Shown in pieces: positions 29,985 through 35,086 of a stretch of DNA of 35,086 nt (the first letter of the stretch is position 1; the number at the start of each line of letters is the position of its first letter). The notes below the pieces were generated by a model. It saw only the letters and a list, made by a program, of their open reading frames with translations, was not told where the DNA came from and ran no database searches. Both the position numbers and the translations under genes were made by a program. This DNA comes from an uncultured SAR86 cluster bacterium (lineage in GTDB: Bacteria; Pseudomonadota; Gammaproteobacteria; Magnimaribacterales; D2472): assembly GCA_902556355.1 (NCBI GenBank), contig CACDVW010000013.1, positions 1-35,086 of the forward strand, in the 5' to 3' direction.

Positions 29985-31203
29985 ACTTTTCTTCAAAAAT
30001 TTTTGAAATTTTATATCCTGTTAGTGAAAAAATACCAGCAAATGGTATCGCTAATAGCGGCACCACAGTAATGCTTATTGCTGCGACTTTACCAATACCC
30101 ACAAAAAGGCTACCGGTTAAGTCACCAAACCTAGTTACAAAAGTATCGATAAACACAGTTGATTTATATCTATCTTTTTTCTTTAGTTGGCTATAAATAA
30201 TCTCTCTACTAGGTTTATTGAAGCCATATTCAAAAACTCTTAATAAAGCTTGAGAAAAAACTACCACACCTACAGATGGCATCAAACCATATAAAAGAAA
30301 AACAACAATAAATAACAAACCGTAAATAATTAGGATCATGGATGTGCCAAGGTAAGATATTACTAGATATGTCAATGTTAACTGAGTTATCAAAGTTAAA
30401 GGCGAAACTAGTTGCTCAATACGATTAAATAACACTATTCTATCTGGTGATAAATCTGAATAAGATTCAATAATTGGTATTGCGCTGATCCACTGAACTG
30501 TCATCAATGCAGTAAACAGCCATGAATATAAAGCAACCGACTTAACCTCTTTTACTGAAATTATATTTGAAATTGCATCAGACCAATCTCCACCTACTTT
30601 TTTAATAAGTACCTCAGAATTATTAAGATTGACTAAGTATGTAGCGACAATAATTGCAAGAAATAATAATAAAGAAGATGCCAGCGCGAATAATTCTAAA
30701 CCATAATTTGTATATGATTCTGAAAGTCTTACTGATATCTCAGAACCAACAATTGCTCCCAATGAACCACCTGCCATAATAAACCCATATAATTTTCTTG
30801 ACTGGGAGTCTCTAAAAATATTTATTACCAGTACCCAAAAAATTGAAACAACAAAAAAAGAATATATATTGCACCAAACATAAAATACCCTACCCAACCA
30901 CATCTGTTGAGTTACATCACTCTCACCTAGTGAACGAGAGTAAAGAATAAAAACAAATAGGTTCATTATCAAAAATGAATAACAATATGTAATTATTTTT
31001 TTAAAGTTTTTTCTGGAGGCAATCCATGAATATATTGGATTGACTATTAGCATGGTCAGTGCTGTAAAAGACAAAAGTATTAACAAAAAATCTTGGCCAT
31101 AATTTTCTACAGCCATTTCATTTCTAATACCTCTTATGACATACCAGGATGCTAAAACTAAAAAGAATAAAAAACTTGTTAGGATGGTATTTTTTAGTTT
31201 CAT
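29959..31203 (-). CDS. MFS permease resembling bacterial nucleotide (ATP:ADP) translocases
   Basis: A 414-aa protein with about 12 hydrophobic segments. The N-terminus ASWYVIRGIRNEMAVENYG resembles the 'YYxLRPxRDxxG' start of the TLC/ATP-ADP antiporter-like branch of the MFS that is widespread in free-living bacteria. Other segments are AGGSLGAIVGSEISVRL near residue 143 and RVFEYGFNKPSREIIYSQL near residue 323; the latter 'KPxREx(L/I)Y' piece also recurs in that group. True nucleotide exchange is proven mainly for intracellular parasites; here the substrate is unknown. It lies 21 bp downstream of the tRNA-Lys on the same strand, with no good ribosome site, and may be read through from the tol-pal-tRNA unit. 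Confidence 0.75.
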   Translation of the reverse strand: MKLKNTILTSFLFFLVLASWYVIRGIRNEMAVENYGQDFLLILLSFTALTMLIVNPIYSWIASRKNFKKIITYCYSFLIMNLFVFILYSRSLGESDVTQQMWLGRVFYVWCNIYSFFVVSIFWVLVINIFRDSQSRKLYGFIMAGGSLGAIVGSEISVRLSESYTNYGLELFALASSLLLFLAIIVATYLVNLNNSEVLIKKVGGDWSDAISNIISVKEVKSVALYSWLFTALMTVQWISAIPIIESYSDLSPDRIVLFNRIEQLVSPLTLITQLTLTYLVISYLGTSMILIIYGLLFIVVFLLYGLMPSVGVVVFSQALLRVFEYGFNKPSREIIYSQLKKKDRYKSTVFIDTFVTRFGDLTGSLFVGIGKVAAISITVVPLLAIPFAGIFSLTGYKISKIFEEKSKNPEIPQ

Positions 31204-31224
31204 AGAATTATTATGCCCTATGAA

Positions 31225-31300
31225 TGGTGGGTCGCACAGGATTCGAACCTGTGACCAATTGGTTAAAAGCCAACTGCTCTACCAGCTGAGCTAGCGACCC
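31225..31300 (-). tRNA. tRNA-Lys (anticodon UUU)
   Basis: The minus strand folds as a full cloverleaf: acceptor GGGTCGC paired with GCGACCC, D-stem GCTC/GAGC, anticodon stem GTTGG/CCAAT (one G-U pair) around CTTTTAA with anticodon TTT, and T-stem ACAGG/CCTGT around TTCGAAT. The discriminator A and the 3' CCA are encoded, giving 76 nt. It sits 27 bp after cpoB, the same place that lysT has behind ybgF/cpoB in E. coli. Confidence 0.98.
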
Positions 31301-31327
31301 ATGGTATTGCATAATAAAAAAAGGTGA

Positions 31328-31969
31328 TTATTCCATATTTTTCAATAACTGCAAGGCCAAAGATGAAGCAGTGTCATTTGGATATTCTCTTATTACAAAA
31401 TTATATTTATCTTTTGCCTTTTCTAGTTCATTCTTTTTAAGAAAAATATCTCCAATCTTCTTATGAGCAAGAGGAGTTCTGTAGTGTGAGGGGTATAGAT
31501 TAACTAATTCTAAGAAATATTCTTGTGATGATTCTAAATTGTTTTGAATCAATGCTATCTCTCCTAACCAAAAGATTGAAAGGGGTAATTTTTCTTCATC
31601 CTTAAAATTATCTACAAAAAATTTAAACAAAGAACTGGCTTTTTCGAAGTCTTGATTTTGAAGAGATTGAGTTGCACTCTTGTAAACCTCCTCTTTACTT
31701 CTAGTATCATCAATTCCTGCAAACCTTACAGTATTATCTGAGGCAAGATTGTTAGAATCTTCATTGGACTCTGAATCATCTACAGATTCTTGTATTAATT
31801 TTTGAATTAAATAATCTTGAGATTCTAAAATATTTCTAAGCTCGGCAATTTCTGATTCTAATTCTTGTATTTTTAAAAATAATAAATCAACTTCTACATT
31901 ATCATCCTCAGAAATTAAAAAAGATGAATATATAAAAAATAATGAAAATATTATTCTTTGTTTAAACAT
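31328..31969 (-). CDS. cpoB: Cell division coordinator CpoB (YbgF), TolA-binding TPR protein
   Basis: A 213-aa periplasmic protein (E. coli 263). A signal peptide (FKQRIIFSLFFIYSSFLIS) is followed by a coiled coil at about residues 28-62 (LFLKIQELESEIAELRNILES) that would trimerise, an acidic Ser-rich linker, and a TPR domain from about residue 88 (EEVYKSATQSLQNQDFEKASSLFKFFVDNF, AHKKIGDIFLKKNELEKAKDKYNFVIREYP). CpoB links Tol-Pal constriction with peptidoglycan synthesis by PBP1B. It starts 4 bp after pal and is the last protein gene of the tol-pal operon proper. Confidence 0.93.
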   Translation of the reverse strand: MFKQRIIFSLFFIYSSFLISEDDNVEVDLLFLKIQELESEIAELRNILESQDYLIQKLIQESVDDSESNEDSNNLASDNTVRFAGIDDTRSKEEVYKSATQSLQNQDFEKASSLFKFFVDNFKDEEKLPLSIFWLGEIALIQNNLESSQEYFLELVNLYPSHYRTPLAHKKIGDIFLKKNELEKAKDKYNFVIREYPNDTASSLALQLLKNME

Positions 31970-31973
31970 TTAT

Positions 31974-32477
31974 TTAGTTAATTTCTGCTCTTCTATTTTT
32001 AGAATAACTAACTTCATCAGACCCAAATGATGCTGGTTTTTCTTCGCCATAACTTTTTACACTAATTCTGTTTTTGTCTATGCCACTTAAAACAAAATAA
32101 TCTTTTACAGCATCTGCTCTTCTTTGTCCTAAAGCTAAATTGTATTCTCTAGTCCCTCTTTCATCTGCATGTCCAGCAATTGTGATACGAATAGATTGAT
32201 TGTCTTTCATAGCTGACACAGCACTTTTAAGGGTTTGAAGAGACTTGCTATTTAAATTGAATTTATCAAACTCAAAATAAATCGTTGCGTTTGTAAAAAT
32301 TGCCTTTGTCTCATAATCTAATTCAGTATCTTCTTGCATAGAAGCTTCAACTGTTCTTATGCCTCCGTCATATACAACTTCCTCGGTTACATTCATGCTT
32401 GAGCAAGACGAAATTAAGAAAACTAGAATAAGTAAGTTATATAAATTTATATTACTAATTTTTTTAATACTAAGCAT
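31974..32477 (-). CDS. pal: Peptidoglycan-associated lipoprotein Pal
   Basis: A 167-aa lipoprotein (E. coli 173). The signal LLILVFLISSCSS has lipobox ISSC (Cys near residue 25). The OmpA-like domain from about residue 65 shows TIYFEFDKFNLNSKSL, TIAGHADERGTREYNLALGQ and RRADAVKDYFVLSGI; the Asp and Arg of this region bind diaminopimelate in peptidoglycan. It ties the outer membrane to the wall and binds TolB. The C-terminus stops at NRRAEIN, close to the usual Pal end. The start is backed by GGAG about 8 bp upstream of the ATG. Confidence 0.96.
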   Translation of the reverse strand: MLSIKKISNINLYNLLILVFLISSCSSMNVTEEVVYDGGIRTVEASMQEDTELDYETKAIFTNATIYFEFDKFNLNSKSLQTLKSAVSAMKDNQSIRITIAGHADERGTREYNLALGQRRADAVKDYFVLSGIDKNRISVKSYGEEKPASFGSDEVSYSKNRRAEIN

Positions 32478-32493
32478 ATGTTTTCTCCATAAA

Positions 32494-33771
32494 TTATCTT
32501 AAAAAACCAGACCATGAAGGCTCTCTAACTTGTCCAATTTTAGTTGGAAGCCTAAATCTAGCGCCGCTTAAAGTTAGCCCAGCTAGTAGCCCTGTTCCAT
32601 CTTCTGATATTGCATAGATTATCACATTCCCGTTAGGAGAAATACTAGGTGATTCATCTAATCTTGATTTAGTAAGGGCACGTACAAAATTTTCATTAAA
32701 GTATTTTAAAGCTATCTGAAAACTATTATCTTTACGATGAACAAAAACAATACCTTCACCATTTGGTAAATATGATCCTTTGGCATTATAGTTCCCTTCA
32801 AAAGTAATTCTTTTTGGTGTTGCGTTAAATTTTCTTAAATTAATTTCATATAACTGAGGTGAGCCAGATCTGCCTGAGGTAAACATAATCTTTGAACCGT
32901 TAGGTGACCATGAAGATTCTGTATCAATTGAATAATGATTGGTTAATCTAGTTAAATTTTTATTTTTAAGATTTAGTATATAAATTTCAGCATTACCATC
33001 CTGATAAAGAGTCAGTGATAGGAACTTGCCATTTGGCGACCATGAGGGAGAACTTATTTGAGAATTATTTTCTAGAACTAGCTCTCTTGATCCAGATGCA
33101 ATATTTTGTATATATACTTTTGCCATGCCAGTCTCAAAGGAAACATATGCAACTTCTTTTGAGTCTGGTGACCATGAAGGAGAAATAATTGGTTCCCTGC
33201 TCCTAAGAAGAACTTGTTCATTCTCACCATCTGCGTCGGCTACAACTAGTTTAAATAACGATTTACTATCTATTATTTGCTCAGTTACATATAACAATCT
33301 TGTAGATGCAACTCCTTTAATTCCTGTTACCTCTTCATATATTCCATCGCTAATATAGTGTGATAATTGTCTTAATCTGTTTGGAATGCCGTATACTGTT
33401 GAAGTTCTTATCTTAGATTTCTTATTAACACTATAAATTTCATAGGCAACCGATATATTGCTTTTATCTTCCTGAGAGACTGCACCCATTACAATAAAAT
33501 CAACATTTAATAACTTAAAATCATCATAATTAATTTCGTCTTGATTTGATGGTGATGACAGGAGTTGATTATTTTTAAGAATACGGAACTCTCCAGTCCT
33601 ATTTAAGTCATTGCTAACTATAGAGCCAATTTGATTATTAATATTTTTTGGGCCATCAAAATTAATTATTGCTATTGAATATGGATCATCTGATCCTTTT
33701 GTAATTTCTAAAACCAACTCTGAGATAATTGATTGTGAAAATAGAATAAATATTAATAGTGCTTTTTTCAT
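32494..33771 (-). CDS. tolB: Tol-Pal system periplasmic beta-propeller protein TolB
   Basis: A 425-aa secreted protein (E. coli 430). After a signal peptide (KKALLIFILFSQSIIS) the N-terminal domain (about residues 20-150: SIAIINFDGPKNI, DLNRTGEFRIL, VDFIVMGAVSQED) is followed by a six-bladed propeller whose repeats are plain: SPSWSPDSKEVAYVSFE, SPSWSPNGKFLSLTLY, ESSWSPNGSKIMFTSGRSG, GSYLPNGEGIVFVHR, SPSISPNGNVIIYA. It binds Pal and the TolA C-terminal domain. It overlaps tolA by 4 bp. Confidence 0.97.
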   Translation of the reverse strand: MKKALLIFILFSQSIISELVLEITKGSDDPYSIAIINFDGPKNINNQIGSIVSNDLNRTGEFRILKNNQLLSSPSNQDEINYDDFKLLNVDFIVMGAVSQEDKSNISVAYEIYSVNKKSKIRTSTVYGIPNRLRQLSHYISDGIYEEVTGIKGVASTRLLYVTEQIIDSKSLFKLVVADADGENEQVLLRSREPIISPSWSPDSKEVAYVSFETGMAKVYIQNIASGSRELVLENNSQISSPSWSPNGKFLSLTLYQDGNAEIYILNLKNKNLTRLTNHYSIDTESSWSPNGSKIMFTSGRSGSPQLYEINLRKFNATPKRITFEGNYNAKGSYLPNGEGIVFVHRKDNSFQIALKYFNENFVRALTKSRLDESPSISPNGNVIIYAISEDGTGLLAGLTLSGARFRLPTKIGQVREPSWSGFLR

Positions 33772-34376
33772 GAAGGATTAAATGTAATAACTATATTTTT
33801 AAAATTGTTTTGGTATAAATTAAATGGGATTTTATTAAAGAAAGAGAAGGTTTCAACCCTCGAAATAGCTTTTATTGCAGAATTATCAAATCTTATGTTG
33901 CCGCTACTTTTTATTAAATCAATTCTAGTTACTCGGCCATTTTTATTGATTGTCATTCTAAGATCGCATACTAGCCCATCTTGAATATTTTGCGGCTTGA
34001 TCCAGGCTGATTGTATAGATTGGATTATCAAATTGCTGTACTCATTTATTAAAATATTGTCAGATTTTTCCTGCGCTAATTCATCTTCTTTGATTAAATT
34101 ATTAATATCTGTCTCCGGAATAACTGGAGTTAATTCAATCTTATTCTCAACTTGATTAACTTGAGCTTGTTCAATAGTCTTTTTTTGAATATTTTTTTTT
34201 GGTAAAGATTTTTTGGGCACTGCTTTCTCAAATAAAAGCTCAACATTTACAGGCTTGCTTAAAACAGGTCTAGTGTTTTTTTCATAATAAAAAAAATCTG
34301 TTAAATATAAAATTATTGTTGCGTGAATTACAAAAGATATAAAAGAAGCTACAAAATAATCAGATTTAATTTGCAT
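33768..34376 (-). CDS. tolA: TolA, short form, inner-membrane to periplasm energy transducer
   Basis: I place the start at ATG 34376 (MQIKSDYFVASFISFVIH, 202 aa) instead of the TTG at 34391 in the ORF track; this cuts the overlap with tolR from 26 to 11 bp. One N-terminal membrane segment (residues 8-27) is followed by a Lys- and Gln-rich linker and a C-terminal domain from about residue 105: IIQSIQSAWIKP, VCDLRMTINKNGRVTRIDLI and KSSGNIRFDNSAIKAISRVETF, as in the TolA/TonB C-terminal fold. E. coli TolA has 421 aa with a long Ala-rich helical stalk; here that domain is almost entirely missing. Function is taken from this architecture and its place between tolR and tolB. Confidence 0.88.
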   Translation of the reverse strand: MQIKSDYFVASFISFVIHATIILYLTDFFYYEKNTRPVLSKPVNVELLFEKAVPKKSLPKKNIQKKTIEQAQVNQVENKIELTPVIPETDINNLIKEDELAQEKSDNILINEYSNLIIQSIQSAWIKPQNIQDGLVCDLRMTINKNGRVTRIDLIKSSGNIRFDNSAIKAISRVETFSFFNKIPFNLYQNNFKNIVITFNPS

Positions 34377-34788
34377 AGCCTGTTGTGACAATTCCTATTT
34401 TTGAAATACCAACACTTTGAACGGCAGCCATAGCCTTAGCTACACTATCGAAAATTACATCCTTATCGCTTTGGAATACTATTTCTATCTCAGGATTTGC
34501 TTCAAAAATTACACTAGATTTTCTTTTTAGCTCCTCTAGATCAATAGGCAAAGACTCATCACCAACATTAATAAAATATTCACCTTCTTTATTGATAGAA
34601 ATTACTAAAGGTTCATTTTGTACGGACATTTTTGTTGTATCTGTATTGGGTAAGTTAACCTCTATTCCTTGAATTAATAGCGGAGACAAAACCATGAAAA
34701 TTATTAACAAAACCAACATTACATCTATATATGGCACAACATTTATCTCTGCCTTTAATGTCTTTTTTTTTGCTAATCTGTATATCAT
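34366..34788 (-). CDS. tolR: Tol-Pal proton-channel subunit TolR (ExbD family)
   Basis: A 140-aa protein (E. coli 142). A basic cytosolic tail (KKKTLKAEINVVPYIDV) leads into one transmembrane helix, YIDVMLVLLIIFMVLSPLL (about residues 19-37), carrying the conserved proton-path aspartate near residue 22. A periplasmic domain follows (LPIDLEELKRKSSVIFEANPEI, SVAKAMAAVQSVGISKIGIV). With TolQ it uses the proton gradient to move TolA. It starts on the base after the tolQ stop. Confidence 0.96.
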   Translation of the reverse strand: MIYRLAKKKTLKAEINVVPYIDVMLVLLIIFMVLSPLLIQGIEVNLPNTDTTKMSVQNEPLVISINKEGEYFINVGDESLPIDLEELKRKSSVIFEANPEIEIVFQSDKDVIFDSVAKAMAAVQSVGISKIGIVTTGYAN

Positions 34789-35086
34789 TTATTTTATAGA
34801 TTGCTTATAAAAAATACTTGCTAGCTCTTCTGAGAAAATAAGGGTTGATTGACTCATTGTCTCAAGTTCAGAAGTATATTTATTAAAAGCAATAACTGCA
34901 GGTATGGCAGCAAAGAGCCCCATTGCAGTTGCAACTAGTGCTTCTGATATCCCTGGAGCAACGGCATTAATGGTAGCTTGAGTAGCATCGGATAAACCTT
35001 GGAATGAGGTCATAATTCCCCAAACAGTTCCCAATAAGCCAATGTATGGACTTACTGATCCTACGTTTGCTAAAAAAGGAAGGTGT
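34789..35086 (-). CDS. tolQ: Tol-Pal proton-channel subunit TolQ, C-terminal part (5' end outside window)
   Basis: The frame is open to the right edge, beyond the ORF-track start at 35034, which is an internal TTG leucine codon. Reading from the edge gives [15 protein letters not shown], then [20 protein letters not shown] and [23 protein letters not shown]. These are the second and third membrane helices of TolQ, close to E. coli '[21 protein letters not shown]'. About 98 C-terminal residues are inside the window. It is the first visible gene of the tolQRAB-pal-cpoB operon. Confidence 0.95.
   Translation of the reverse strand, partial: [98 protein letters not shown]

Noticed and set aside
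34377-34391. TTG start of tolA at 34391
   Set aside because: The ATG at 34376 starts just before the membrane anchor and lessens overlap with tolR; the five extra residues add nothing recognisable.

Overview
The window is a compact, AT-rich stretch of bacterial chromosome (roughly one third G+C by eye) made almost entirely of housekeeping genes. Gene content and order are gammaproteobacterial. Blocks familiar from E. coli are bcp / dapA-bamC-purC, iscRSUA-fdx-iscX, ndk-rlmN-rodZ-ispG-hisS-yfgM-bamB-der, perM / bepA, and tolQRAB-pal-cpoB followed by a tRNA-Lys. The TCA block sdhCDAB-sucAB-lpd-sucCD has the Pseudomonas-like order. Small intergenic gaps, overlapping genes and low G+C point to a streamlined marine gammaproteobacterium. 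SAR86 is my best guess, but this is an inference from style and not a proven assignment.

Layout from left to right. 1-320: 5' part of pdxB (minus). 335-1156: a hexapeptide-repeat acyltransferase (minus). 1116-2480: a MATE exporter (plus) whose 5' end overlaps the acyltransferase. 2470-13239: a nine-gene minus-strand operon for succinate dehydrogenase, 2-oxoglutarate dehydrogenase with its own E3, and succinyl-CoA synthetase, which converts 2-oxoglutarate to fumarate and feeds the quinone pool. 13316-26799: one continuous minus-strand run of 17 genes from dapA to der, covering lysine/peptidoglycan precursor synthesis, outer-membrane assembly (bamC, bamB), purine synthesis, Fe-S cluster assembly, nucleotide balance, ribosome/tRNA methylation, cell shape, isoprenoid synthesis, tRNA charging and ribosome assembly. 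26868-27338: bcp peroxiredoxin (plus). 27330-28394: PerM-like permease (minus). 28557-29984: BepA periplasmic protease (plus). 29959-31203: a nucleotide-translocase-like MFS permease (minus). 31225-31300: tRNA-Lys(UUU). 31328-35086: cpoB, pal, tolB, tolA, tolR and the 3' part of tolQ (minus), the Tol-Pal envelope constriction system.

I do not see a defence system, mobile element, CRISPR array, biosynthetic cluster or other unknown multi-gene system. The most informative signal is regulatory. A sequence fitting the E. coli type-1 IscR operator consensus at every position lies across the stop codon of purC, overlapped with a strong-looking sigma-70 promoter whose predicted start point falls on or next to the GTG start codon of iscR. 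The Fe-S operon therefore probably has an autoregulated promoter built into the end of purC, possibly giving a leaderless iscR message. The isc operon also lacks hscBA at its usual place. All three convergent gene pairs overlap at their 3' ends, so no ordinary terminator fits between them. No stretch longer than about 165 bases lacks a gene; the longest is the bepA/perM divergent spacer.
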